Shown: positions 29,094 through 40,944, numbered from the stretch's first letter. The stretch: 64,000 nucleotides of DNA from Ascarosepion bandense (GCA_037127315.1 JBBBDQ010001269.1:2359001-2423000), one strand, 5' to 3'. The notes: generated from the sequence alone by a model not told the origin. Program-made: numbers and translations.

Positions 29094-32000
29094 CATATAT
29101 CCATACCCACGTAAAAGTCATTTGGCCGTACCCACTTAGAAGTTATATGTACATACCCACGTAAAAGTCAATCACATATCGTACTTAAAGGTCATATGTC
29201 CATACCCACGTAAAAGTCATTTGGCCGTACCCACTTAAAAGTTATATGTCCATACCCACGTAAAAGTCAATCACATATCGTACTTAAAGGTCATATGTCC
29301 ATACCCACGTAAAAGTCATTTGGCCGTACCCACTTAAAAGTTATATGTACATACCCACGTAAAAGTCAATCACATATCGTACTTAAAGGTCATATGTCCA
29401 TACCCACGTAAAAGTCATTTGGCCGTACCCACTTAAAAGTTATATGTCCATACCCACGTAAAAGTCAATCACATATCGTACTTAAAGGTCATATGTCCAT
29501 ACCCACGTAAAAGTCATTTGGCCGTACCCACTTAAAAGTTATATGTACATACCCACGTAAAAGTCAATCACATATCGTACTTAAAGGTCATATGTCCATA
29601 CCCACGTAAAAGTCATTTGGCCGTACCCACTTAAAAGTTATATGTCCATACCCACGTAAAAGTCAATCACATATCGTACTTAAAGGTCATATGTCCATAC
29701 CCACGTAAAAGTCATTTGGCCGTACCCACTTAAAAGTTATATGTACATACCCACGTAAAAGTCAATCACATATCGTACTTAAAGGTCATATGTCCATACC
29801 CACGTAAAAGTCATTTGGCCGTACCCACTTAAAAGTTATATGTACATACCCACGTAAAAGTCAATCACATGTCGTACTTAAAGGTCATATGTCCATACCC
29901 ACGTAAAAGTCATTTGGCCGTACCCACTTAAAAGTAATATGTACATACCCACGTAAAAGTCAATTACATATCGTACTTAAAGGTCATATGTCCATACCCA
30001 CGTAAAAGTCGTTTGGCCGTACCCACTTAAAAGTTATATGTCCATACCCACGTAAAAGTCAATCACATATCGTACTTAAAGGTCATATGTCCATACCCAC
30101 GTAAAAGTCATTTGGCCGTACCCACTTAAATGTTATATGTACATACCCACGTAAAAGTCAATCACATATCGTACTTAAAGGTCATATGTCCATACCCACG
30201 TAAAAGTCATTTGGCCGTACCCACTTAAAAGTTATATGTCCATACCCACGTAAAAGTCAATCACATATCGTACTTAAAGGTCATATGTCCATACCCACGT
30301 AAAAGTCATTTGGCCGTACCCACTTAAAAGTTATATGTCCATACCCACGTAAAAGTCAATCACATATCGTACTTAAAGGCCATATATCCATACCCACGTA
30401 AAAGTCATTTGGCCGTACCCACTTAAAAGTTATATGTCCATACCCACGTAAAAGTCAATCACATATTGTACTTAAAGGCCATATATCCATACCCACGTAA
30501 AAGTCATTTGGCCGTACCCACTTAAAAGTTATCTGTCCATACCCACGTAAAAGTCAATCACATATCGTACTTAAAGGTCATATGTCCATACCCACGTAAA
30601 AGTCATTTGGCCGTACCCACTTAAAAGTTATATGTCCATACCCACGTAAAAGTCAATCACATATTGTACTTAAAGGCCATATATCCATACCCACGTAAAA
30701 GACATTTGGCCGTACCCACTTAAAAGTTATCTGTCCATACCCACGTAAAAGTCAATCACATATCGTACTTAAAGGTCATATGTCCATACCCACGTAAAAG
30801 TCATTTGGCCGTACCCACTTAAAAGTTATATGTCCATACCCACGTAAAAGTCAATCACATATCGTACTTAAAGGTCATATGTCCATACCCACGTAAAAGT
30901 CATTTGGCCGTACCCACTTAAAAGTTATATGTCCATACCCACGTAAAAGTCAATCACATATTGTACTTAAAGGCCATATATCCATACCCACGTAAAAGAC
31001 ATTTGGCCGTACCCACTTAAAAGTTATCTGTCCATACCCACGTAAAAGTCAATCACATATCGTACTTAAAGGTCATATGTCCATACCCACGTAAAAGTCA
31101 TTTGGCCGTACCCACTTAAAAGTTATATGTCCATACCCACGTAAAAGTCAATCACATATCGTACTTAAAGGTCATATGTCCATACCCACGTAAAAGTCAT
31201 TTGGCCGTACCCACTTAAAAGTTATATGTCCATACCCATGTAAAAGTCAATCACATATCGTACTTAAAGGTCATATGTCCATACCCACGTAAAAGTCATT
31301 TGGCCGTACCCACTTAAAAGTTATATGTCCATACCCACGTAAAAGTCAATCACATATCGTACTTAAAGGTCATATGTCCATACCCACGTAAAAGTCGTTT
31401 GGCCGTACCCACTTAAAAGTTATATGTCCATACCCACGTAAAAGTCAATCACATATCGTACCTAAAGGTCATATGTCCATACCCACGTAAAAGTCATTTG
31501 GCCGTACCCACTTAAACGTTATATGTCCATACCCACGTAAAAGTCAATCACATATCGTACTTAAAGGTCATATGTCCATACCCACGTAAAAGTCATTTGG
31601 CCGTACCCACTTAAAAGTTATATGTCCATACATACGTAAAAGTCAATCACATATCGTACTTAAAGGTCATATGTCCATACCCACGTAAAAGTCATTTGCC
31701 CGTACCCACTTAAAAGTTATATGTCCATACCCACGTAAAAGTCAATCACATATCGTACTTAAAGGTCATATATCCATACCCACGTAAAAGTCATTTGGCC
31801 GTACCCACTTAAAAGTTATATGTCCATACCCACGTAAAAGTCAATTACATATTGTACTTAAAGGCCATATATCCATACCCACGTAAAAGTCATTTGGCCG
31901 TACCCACTTAAAAGTTATATGTCCATACCCACGTAAAAGTCAATCACATATCGTACTTAAAGGTCATATGTCCATACCCACGTAAAAGTCATTTGGCCGT

Positions 32001-34390
32001 ACCCACTTAAAAGTTATATGTCCATACCCACGTAAAAGTCAATCACATATCGTACTTAAAGGCAATATATCATTACCCACGTAAAAGACATTTGGCCGTC
32101 CCCACTTAAAAGTTATATGTCCATACCCACGTAAAAGTCAGTCACATATTGTACTTAAAGGCCATATATCCATACCCACGTAAAAGTCATTAGGCCGTAC
32201 CCACTTAAAAGTTATCTGTCCATACCCACGTAAAAGTCAATCACATATCGTACTTAAAGGTCATATGTCCATACCCACGTAAAAGTCATTTGGCCGTACC
32301 CACTTAAAAGTTATATGTCCATACCCACGTAAAAGTCAATCACATATCGTACTTAAAGGTCATAGGTCCATACCCACGTAAAAGTCATTTGGCCGTACCC
32401 ACTTAAAAGTTATATGTCCATACCCACGTAAAAGTCAATCACATATCGTACTTAAAGGTCATATGTCCATACCCACGTAAAAGTCGTTTGGCCGTACCCA
32501 CTTAAAAGTTATATGTCCATACCCACGTAAAAGTCAATCACATATCGTACCTAAAGGTCATATGTCCATACCCACGTAAAAGTCATTTGGCCGTACCCAC
32601 TTAAAAGTTATATGTCCATACCCACGTAAAAGTCAATCACATATCGTACTTAAAGGTCATATGTCCATACCCACGTAAAAGTCATTTGGCCGTACCCACT
32701 TAAAAGTTATATGTCCATACCCACGTAAAAGTCAATCACATATCTTACTTAAAGGCCATATATCCATACCCACGTAAAAGTCATTTGGCCGTACCCACTT
32801 AAAAGTTATATGTCCATACCCACGTAAAAGTCAATCACATATTGTACTTAAAGGCCATATATCCATACCCACGTAAAAGTCATTTGGCCGTACCCACTTA
32901 AAAGTTATCTGTCCATACCCACGTAAAAGTCAATCACATATCGTACTTAAAGGTCATATGTCCATACCCACGTAAAAGTCATTTGGCCGTACCCACTTAA
33001 AAGTTATATGTCCATACCCACGTAAAAGTCAATCACATATCGTACTTAAAGGTCATATGTCCATACCCACGTAAAAGTCATTTGGCCGTACCCACTTAAA
33101 AGTTATATGTCCATACCCATGTAAAAGTCAATCACATATCGTACTTAAAGGTCATATGTCCATACCCACGTAAATGTCATTTGGCCGTACCCACTTAAAA
33201 GTTATATGTCCATACACACGTAAAAGTCAATCACATATCCTACTTAATGGTCATATTTCCATACCCACGTAAAAGTCATTTGGCCGTACCCACTTAAAAG
33301 TTATATGTCCATACCCACGTAAAAGTCAATCACATATCGTACCTAAAGGTCATATGTCCATACCCACGTAAAAGTCATTTGGCCGTACCCACTTAAAAGT
33401 TATATGTCCATACCCACGTAAAAGTCAATCATATATCGTACTTAAAGGTCATATGTCCATACCCACGTAAAAGTCATTTGGCCGTACCCACTTAAAAGTT
33501 ATATGTCCATACACACGTAAAAGTCAATCACATATCGTACCTAATGGTCACATGTCCATACCCACGTAAAAGTCATTTGGCCGTACCCACTTAAAAGTTA
33601 TATGTCCATACCCACGTAAAAGTCAATCACATATCGTACTTAAAGGTCATATGTCCATACCCACGTAAAAGTCATTTGGCCGTACCCACTTAAAAGTTAT
33701 ATGTCCATACCCATGTAAAAGTCAATCACATATCGTACTTAAAGGTCATATGTCCATACCCACGTAAAAGTCATTTGGCCGTACCCACTTAAAAGTTATA
33801 TGTCCATACACACGTAAAAGTCAATCACATATCCTACTTAATGGTCATATGTCCATACCCACGTAAAAGTCATTTGGCCGTACCCACTTAAAAGTTATCT
33901 GTCCATACACACGTAAAAGTCAATCACATATCGTACTTAAAGGTCATATGTCCATACCCACGTAAAAGTCATTTGGCCGTACCCACTTAAAAGTTATATG
34001 TCCATACCCACGTAAAAGTCAATCACATATCGTACTTAAAGGCCATATATCCATACCCACGTAAAAGTCATTTGGCCGTACCCACTTAAAAGTTATATGT
34101 CCATACACACGTAAAAGTCAATCACATATCCTACTTAATGGTCATATGTCCATACCCACGTAAAAGTCATTTGGCCGTACCCACTTAAAAGTTATATGTC
34201 CATACCCACGTAAAAGTCAATCACATATCGTACCTAAAGGTCATATGTCCATACCCACGTAAAAGTCATTTGACCGTACCCACTTAAAAGTTATATGTCC
34301 ATACACACGTAAAAGTCAATCACATATCGTACCTAATGGTCATATGTCCATACCCACGTAAAAGTCATCTGGCCGTACCCACTTAAAAGC
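29094..34390 (+). repeat. 99-bp satellite with four-monomer structure, ~53 units
   Basis: Each 99-bp unit consists of four related monomers of 25, 25, 25 and 24 bp: CATATGTCCATACCCACGTA+AAAGT, CATTTGGCCGTACCCACTTA+AAAGT, TATATGTCCATACCCACGTA+AAAGT and CAATCACATATCGTACTTAA+AGGT. Landmarks at 29094, 29193, 34044 and 34341 lie at exact multiples of 99, so no net indel occurred over 53 units. Variants such as GGCCATATATCC, TTATCTGTCC and ACACACGTAA recur in blocks, showing local amplification. All six frames contain stops, so it is not protein-coding. Confidence 0.97.
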
Positions 34391-34590
34391 CATGTATCCA
34401 TACCCACGTAAAAGTCATTTGACCGTACCCACTTAAAAGGCATATGTCCATACCCACGTAAAAGTTATTTGGCCGTACCCACTTAAAAGTCATTGGTCCC
34501 TATCCACCTAGAAGTCATTTGTCTGTACCCCTCGACAAATCATTTGTCTGTACCCACCTACAAGTCATTTGTCCGGACCCGCATATAAGT
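34391..34590 (+). repeat. Plain 25-bp monomers at the right edge of the satellite
   Basis: Eight monomers start at 34391, 34416, 34441, 34466, 34491, 34516, 34541 and 34566, each exactly 25 bp. The 24-bp monomer of the 99-bp unit is absent, and divergence rises to the right (CATTTGTCCGGACCCGCATA). This looks like the older, simple form of the satellite. Confidence 0.93.
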
Positions 34591-34687
34591 CCTTAGCCAC
34601 CTATAGCGGTAAACTGTTTGCCAACTAATTCTATAAAACCAAATCAGTTCTGATATTTAAACTATAGCTGGAGAGAGAAGCGAAAGA

Positions 34688-34790
34688 TTATTACCGCTCC
34701 TTGTGGTATTTGCGTGTAAATAAACGCAATGAATTCAACTGCAATTCGAACTCGTTCAGACCCGATATCTACTGCATCACAACGTACATA
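34688..34790 (-). repeat. SINE-A head, reverse orientation
   Basis: Reverse complement of the SINE head: TGAATTCAACTGCAATTCGA with GATATCTACTGCATCACAAC. It lies head to head with the plus-strand 3' part that follows, suggesting inversion or insertion of one SINE into another. Confidence 0.75.
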
Positions 34791-34814
34791 AACGTGATGC
34801 AGTGAATTTTTTTT

Positions 34815-35053
34815 CATTCACTTACGCGTAAATACCTCTGCAATATATATATATATATATATTATCCCTCTAGCTATGGTTAAAATGCAGGTCAGATAAG
34901 GTTTTATAGCCTTGATTGGCAAGCAATCTACCGCAGAAAATAATGACTATCTATTGCGGGAAAAATGTCCGCCCAATCAGTCATGTCTCTTTTGAGGCAT
35001 GATCGCCTAAGCGTAAATCAATCACATATCATACTTAACTGACTAACTGATTG
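34815..35053 (+). repeat. SINE-A 3' part, interrupted by (TA)n
   Basis: ATTCACTTACGCGTAAATACC, then a (TA)n run at 34842-34861 where other copies have CCTTGGGAAAGG, then CAGATAAGGTTTTATAGCC, CAATCTACCGCAG and the end TTAACTGACTAACTGATT. It belongs to the family of the copies at 21550 and 44513. Confidence 0.8.
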
Positions 35054-35828
35054 GGGTTAACAAATTTCTCACTGATCTCATTGTTAGTTTTGAATTTGAC
35101 AGAGTTTGCCATAAGTAAACGTACGAAATATCTACTCAGATTGTGGAAATGAGAATAGTTCCACAGACCATTATTTCTACAGTAAATTACTTGCAGTCTC
35201 CCCTTAATATAAATTATATCAGTGAAATCGAGAACCTTGCTTTGAAATACTGGGCTATTCTTTTTTTTTTAATCAATTCACATCAAGCAAGATACTATTA
35301 CCAGGAAGACCCAAAGGGATACAGGGAGTAAAAGAGACTAATTAGACGCTACAAGGAACACGATTCCTAATCTTAAAGAGGAAACAAGAAATAAGACTTT
35401 ACTTATGTTCAAGAGACCGTGGGGGAGTATGAATCGATTTCGCAAATTCTTTTGCGAAAGCCAAGAAACCATCTCTTCTCATCTCAGCTATAGGTTAAAT
35501 GTCAAAGTAAACTCTCTGACCTTAAGTTTCATCCAGTTTAAGAAGTAAATCTGTCAATTCCAAACCTTAAAGAATTAAACCATTTCGCAATATTTTTCAA
35601 GAACTCGTCGGTGACAACTCAAAAATATGGTTTTGGTTGTAATGGCAAATCAACCTCGGCGGGTCATTTATTGCCAACTAAATTTTTTTATTGCTGGTAA
35701 TACCTTTTTCTTTCAACAATTTATTGTTGTTTTATATAAGTTTTTGTGTCTAGTAATACATTTTCTTTTCGAGTATCAAGATTCATTGGGATTTGTTTTT
35801 AAGGGCAGGGTCCCCAAGTCCGACACTT
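35054..35828. other. No recognised gene
   Basis: The frames at 35143-35331 and 35627-35893 show no known domain; the second overlaps the start of a reversed SINE. No terminal repeats were seen. Confidence 0.5.
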
Positions 35829-35977
35829 CTTATTTAACCCATAAATGGAGGGAAGGGCGGATTAATACCTTTCCCAATGTTACCAGTGCTTAAGTGAATG
35901 CAGGGTATTCAACTGGAATTTGAACTAGGCTCACCGATTTTTCTTTCCGAGCCGATATCCACTGCACCACAACACAT
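35829..35977 (-). repeat. SINE-A copy, 3'-truncated, reverse orientation
   Basis: CTTATTTAACCCATAAATGG, TACCTTTCCCAATG and CCGATATCCACTGCACCACA mark the head and centre of SINE-A read in reverse. It joins the 5S-like pair about 15 bp further on. Confidence 0.8.
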
Positions 35978-35991
35978 ATCCGTCAGTGAAC

Positions 35992-36109
35992 GCTTACAGC
36001 ACCTGGTATTCCCAAGCGGTTACCCATCTAAGTACTGACCAGTTTCAACGTTGCTTAACTTCGGTGATCGAGCGAGAAGCGGTGTATTCAACATGATATG
36101 GCCGTAAGC
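35992..36109 (-). rRNA. 5S rRNA-like unit 1
   Basis: On the minus strand: GCTTACGGCCATATCATGTT at the start, GATCACCGAAGTTAAGCAAC, AGTACTTAGATGGGTAACCG (internal promoter region), and GGGAATACCAGGTGCTGTAA at the end; 118 nt, the length expected for 5S rRNA. Its ends GCTTAC and GTAAGC can pair as the terminal helix. The usual TCGTCCGATC reads TCGCTCGATC. No T-run terminator follows. It may be a pseudogene or a 5S-derived repeat. Confidence 0.75.
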
Positions 36110-36129
36110 ACGCACATCCGTCAATATAC

Positions 36130-36246
36130 GCTTACAGCACCTGGTATTCCCAAGCGGTCACCCATCTAAGTACTGACCAGGCTCAACGTTGCTTAACTTC
36201 GGTGATCGAGCGAGAGCCGCTGTATTCAACATGATAGGCCGTAAGC
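36130..36246 (-). rRNA. 5S rRNA-like unit 2
   Basis: Nearly identical to unit 1 (a handful of differences, for example GAGCCTGGTC against GAAACTGGTC) and 138 bp away. The spacer of 20 bp (ACGCACATCCGTCAATATAC) is far shorter than normal 5S intergenic spacers and has no pol III terminator. The same ATCCGTCA sequence lies next to unit 1, so the pair arose by tandem duplication. Confidence 0.75.
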
Positions 36247-36249
36247 CTC

Positions 36250-37552
36250 AAAAATATGAACGAATATAATTTGTTGAGGGTTATAATTATAAACGCCCTG
36301 AAGAGACATAGAATTAAGAAAAATATGCCCTGCTTGGGACACGTTTACTGGCAGTATGCCTGAAATTACTTTTAATCAGAAGTTACTTTACTACTCAGAA
36401 AAGCACTGACGATCTTTATGAACGGCAATATTTTATAAATCAAACACCACAAAAGACATTTCAGCAACATTCAAAAATAACTATGTATGCGTCATATAGA
36501 GCATCCCTGCCAGTATGGTAATTATACTTATTGTCATAGCCTTGTCAGACTAAAGTAAATCTCAGTTTCACTATTACTCTAGTGAGATCATTATGGGATA
36601 CATATTTTTTTTATTAAAATAAGCACAGGAAAACACAATAGAACATTCTAGATAAATTGGATCAAAACAGCAGTAGAATTTAGATTACATTTTTATATTT
36701 CTCAACCAATCAGCTAAAAACTTAGAATAAGAACATTCTAGAAAAATAGGCTTGGAAGTAAATTAACACAAAAATATTTAGGCCCCAAACAAAATAGTAA
36801 AATAATAAATCTGATTGGTCCGTAAATGTTTTCACACCCTAATGTTAGGAAGATTAGTTGATCCCCTATTAATGTATATAATACACACAGTGTTAGAAAA
36901 AAAAGGTCAGTCACTAAGCAGTCACCAAGCAGTAACCAAGCAGGCCATTAAGTCCGCATGACACCGTATACTTTGCCGGCCATGTCATTTCTTCCATGCC
37001 AAAAGTTCGTGACCTCGCTCCAAGGACCTTAAAAAGAATAAGCCGACAAACTTTCTTTGAGCACGCGACACGTTGTCGCCAACTGAAACGCAAATGTAAG
37101 TAGGAAAGGCTTATTTACAGACTCTGCCAATGTATACTTATACACGTTTTTGGACAAAAATTAACTTCTTGCCAATTTTATATTTCTCAAAAAGGCAATT
37201 TTCGAATCATGTATTGTGTTGGTTTCTACATACCATTTTATTTGTCACAGAATAAATTGTTTGTTGTTGAATGTCCGTTGTAATTTATTCCTTCACTTTG
37301 CGCGATTGCAAAATAGAGTGTTGTATTTGTGGGGGAAATAATCAACATACAACCCAGCAAATACCAAATCCCCCACATCATAACGTCAGGAGAAGCGCCC
37401 ATTATATTTTTCTCTTCCAGATTTTGTCAATTTTACTAATTAATAATATTAATTGTATTTAATTAAATATTAATTTATTGGCTACTTCAATTATTTTTAC
37501 TATGTGGAATTACAAAATAAATAAGATTATCTTTCATTTTTCACACTTATTG
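36250..37552 (+). other. Unassigned region; possible LTR or first exon at 36870-37270
   Basis: A TATA-like TGTATATAATAC at about 36873 is followed some 200 bp later by a consensus donor GTAAGT (about 37095), and AATAAA at 37249 is followed by a T/G-rich stretch (TTGTTTGTTG). This is the order of an LTR (promoter, transcript start, polyadenylation signal) but a host first exon is also possible. No domain was found in the flanking frames. Confidence 0.3.
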
Positions 37553-38345
37553 TTAGACCAAATATCGTTGCTGCAGAGGTCTGGTTGTGTTTCCAGGAAA
37601 AAGCTCGCTAATTGAATCCCTATCATTTGAAAAGATGAGTGCCAAAATCAATCCCTTAAAACATTGGCGATTGAAAGAGCAACCAGTTATTTTAAATTGA
37701 AATAAAACGCCATTACTATAGTCACCGAAGGCATAATCTAATATCAGTAAAATGTAATTAGCAAAGAAAGCGGGCGCCATTACACATCCTTGTTTCGTTG
37801 TATTTTTAACATGAAATTGATCGAATGAATTTCTTTCTGGCTTAATAGAGACTTGCCTGTTTTCATGGAAGGATATCATGACATTGAGCCTCTTATCAAG
37901 AATTCACCTTTCAGCACTAACCAAAAAGAATGGCCAAATCATATATAAACAAACACAATACGTAACTCACTGCTTTTTCTCTCGCTCTCTCTCTCTCTCT
38001 CTCTGCAACCTGTAGTAAGCAACAAATCATGTCTATAATCTCTCTCCCGACCCCAAAGCCACAATGTGATTCAGGATAGATTTGATATACATACTGTAAA
38101 TAATTTGAATAAATATTGTGCCAACCACATATACGCTCATGACTGTGGCATAATAATTTCCCTACTTTTTCGGTAATGGAATCTTCTTCATGCTTCCAAA
38201 TTATGACAAAGAAATTAAAGAGCTAATACCCAAGTTCGTTACTTCGTTTGTTTGTACACCTCTCCTGGTATCGCTTTATAATAGTCAGGTGCTTTACCTG
38301 ATAGTATTTGCTTTATAACTGCTTTGACATCCGCATATGTTGGTT
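37553..38345 (-). pseudogene. LINE-C reverse transcriptase fragment
   Basis: Minus-strand reading in several frames: ADVKAVIKQILSGKAPD, then a SHCGFGVGREIIDMI block, and after a (CT)n microsatellite MISFHENRQVSIKPERNSF with TKQGCVMAPAFFANYI. These match fingers and palm of a non-LTR reverse transcriptase (KQGC-AP block) in the correct order. The YADD box is not preserved. Stops and frameshifts mark it as dead. The motifs differ from LINE-A and LINE-B. Confidence 0.75.
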
Positions 38346-38544
38346 AAAAATACAATTCAACAATGTCCGGCTGTAAAAGAATTGAAATAATGATATTTAG
38401 ATCCAAATTAGACAGACAATTTCAAAACAATTTCTTTCGATCTATTAACTGTTACGTTACTCAGTAGATTGGTTGAATGCTAATATTGGGATTTACGCTG
38501 ATGGGGGTTATATTATACTTGTTTTATATTTTCGCAAAATTTCA
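38346..38544. other. Short gap between LINE-C and LINE-A
   Basis: No features seen other than AT-rich sequence; the LINE-A 3' end begins at about 38545. Confidence 0.4.
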
Positions 38545-39725
38545 TTTCTTTTTTTCAATCATTTCACCCCAAGCACAGCGGTACCGCCACTGATGTGCAG
38601 GGGGCTACATAAGAGAGTTAAAGTTTTAGATATGAAAAGAGTGAAAACAAAGACGGACAAGCTACAGCAGGGAAAGAGAAAGGGAAAGAGAAGGATATGA
38701 ACACAGGAGTGAAGACAGTTACGAAAGTAGACAGAAAGGAAAAGAACAAGATACACGGGGTGTTGTGGAAAGGGCTAGAGTTAAGTGGATAAGAGATGGG
38801 AATTGACTTTGCATTTAAATTCTTGTAGGTTGTAGCCCTCAGGATAGCAAGTATATGGAAGGGAGTTCCACAGGTGGGAAGCGCGAGAAAAGAAGCTGAT
38901 GGTGTAGAATTTTCGCCTGCATTTAGTTGATCTAATAGTACTTGTTACCAGTCTGGTTGAATGAGTAAATCCTTGTGGAGGGGTCACCAGTGACTTAAGT
39001 ACTTAGGAGCAGAAGCAATAAAAATATTTGTAGAAGAGACAGAAGCCACATCCCGCCGATGAGAAAGTGGCTGGAGTCAACCTGCCAGGTTGGGACTAAT
39101 CACATTACAGATTCTCCTTTGGAGCCTGTCGAGAACACTAAGATGAAACGCAGGGGTGTCTGACCAGATATGACATCAGTATTCTATGCACGGACGAATG
39201 GTTGATTTGTATATGTGCAAGATGGATTCAGGCGGAAAAAACTTCCTGGTCCGACACAGTGACCAAAATTCCAAAATTCCTAGCAGTAGATTTAGCCATT
39301 AATTCAATGTAATTATTCCTCTTGAGGTCGGAAGAAAGGCTAAAGCCGAGGAGGCGCAGTGTATTGTTTTCGGGAAGACTTGCTTGGTTCATGCTTATGT
39401 CTGGCAGGAGAGATTTCCTGTGATGATTGACAGGAGTTTCGTTTTAGAGGCATTGAAATTTACGAGCCACTTCTTACCCCAATCCACCACTAAGTAGAGT
39501 ACCTTCTCGAGATCAGCAGCGAGGTTATGTTTGTCCGCCTCGCCAGATGTCTTATTGATGCGGGAGTAGATGGTGGTGTCATCTGCATAGATGCCTACAT
39601 CGGATTTGATCACGTCTGGGAAATCATTTATGAAGATTAGAAAGAGAGTCGGGCCTAATTAGAACCCTGGGGAACACCAGCGTTCATGCGGTAGGATGGA
39701 TTATTCTATTCACAACAGCTTGTAC
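38545..39725 (-). pseudogene. LINE-A copy retaining the RT catalytic box
   Basis: This is the longest RT part of the family here. Minus-strand order: GVPQGS near 39672, a one-base loss, LGPTLFLIFINDFPDV, SDVGIYADDTTIYSRINKT (catalytic YADD), VDWGKKWLVNFNASKTKLL, a CLFYKYFYCFCS block, RSTKCRRKFYTISFFSRASH and GYNLQEFKCKVNSHL at the C terminus. The family tail lies at 38545-38610. Frameshifts and stops occur throughout. The motif set fits CR1/Jockey-type LINEs. Confidence 0.88.
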
Positions 39726-40944
39726 CGCCAATGTCCCCAGTGACCATCACTCTACTTTCATTTTCCTTAAGTTCAATGGAACAGTTTTATTTACCATCCA
39801 AGTTTTACTGATGATCCTTTTACCTATAATTCGTAAGTTATGTATAAAAAAAATTTCAGCACGTGGCTGTATTTCTGTATTGCTTTCATTAAAACAATCT
39901 TAATGCGTACTCTTTGGCAGTTTAAAAAGCTAACCCTAACACTAACCCTTGCCGAAGTGAAGCAAAATATGTTTTTTTAGAGATTTTTCCACGATTCTTC
40001 AATATTCTTTTAAATATCTATATACAAAAACTAAATATATATATATAGATAGATAGATAAATAGTCATCCGCAGACAAATCTGTTTCGCTGTATCGCAGC
40101 TCATCAGTACGGTTACACTCCGATTGCTTTTTACCCTGGATTGAAACCTGACCGAATCGGCGCCATATGGGAGCTCGGTAAAAGGTGGAAGACTTTTTAG
40201 CGTATATATTTTCATTATACACGCCCAATAGCTAAGAGTGTTCTAATTCATTGCTGAATGAACGATGCGTAGATGCTAGAGTAGCTACTATTTTTCAAAG
40301 TCTACCATTCTTCCAGAGTGCTCAATCAAGGTGTGAGAGCATAGATAGATAGATAGATAGATAGATAGGTCTTGATTCAACTAGATTTAGATACAGAAAG
40401 ATTGGGATTGTTTGCAATATCGAGAGAAATATTTAATCATACATAATTAGATAGATAGATATATCTTCTTCTTATAAAGTTGCTACACCATATCTATCCA
40501 GTGTTTCACACGGAGTCTTGCCTGGGATGTTACGTTTTTAAGGTCTTTCTGTGTGCATGGATCTTCAAAATTGGGGCAAATAAATACAGTTTTTAATTGC
40601 TCGTACAGGCAATTGGGATCAACATCGGTGACGCATACTCATTTCTGAAGATTGGCTCTGGAGTGACCAACAGCTATTTGGAGGCGATTTAGTCAGATTC
40701 AGAATAATCAAGCATCACTGGAGTCATGGTGGATCCTGTTAAACTGAGTGAGAGCCTATGGGCCTCGCTGTTAAGGTGGCTGCAGGTACAAACACATATT
40801 ACGAGCTATGTTGATCAGTTGTTCGGCTGAGTGTCAAAAACAGTGTCTTGACTTGAGCCACTTTGTCATTGGTTCACAGCCGTGGAGTGAATAATGAGAA
40901 TCAATTTCTGACTTCGGTTGGGAGTGGACTCTCTATATTATTAT
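39726..40944. other. Mixed repeat region with R2 copy and an unassigned block
   Basis: R2 (40045-40330, listed separately) is flanked by GATA runs (40040-40065, 40350-40367, 40450-40462). The block at 40490-40930 is less AT-rich; its minus strand has an open stretch of about 50 codons (LYEQLKTVFICPNFEDPCTQ...ARLRVKHWIDMV) that I cannot assign. It could be a retroelement or an exon remnant. Confidence 0.35.
40045..40330 (+). repeat. Dispersed repeat R2, copy 2
   Basis: Contains GCTGTATCGCAGCTCATCAG, ACGGTTACACTCCGATTGC, CTGAATGAACGATGCGTAGA and AGTAGCTACTATTTTTCAAA. The last ~90 bp match the reverse complement of 12880-12975. A (GATA)n run lies at each side. Family unknown. Confidence 0.55.

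Noticed and set aside
29094..34390. Protein-coding repeat, because 99 is a multiple of three
   Set aside because: All three forward frames and all three reverse frames have a stop inside each unit.
29094..34590. CRISPR-like array of regular repeats
   Set aside because: There are no unique spacers, since all monomers are related to each other. No cas genes are present, and the surrounding SINEs, LINEs and Helitrons are eukaryotic.
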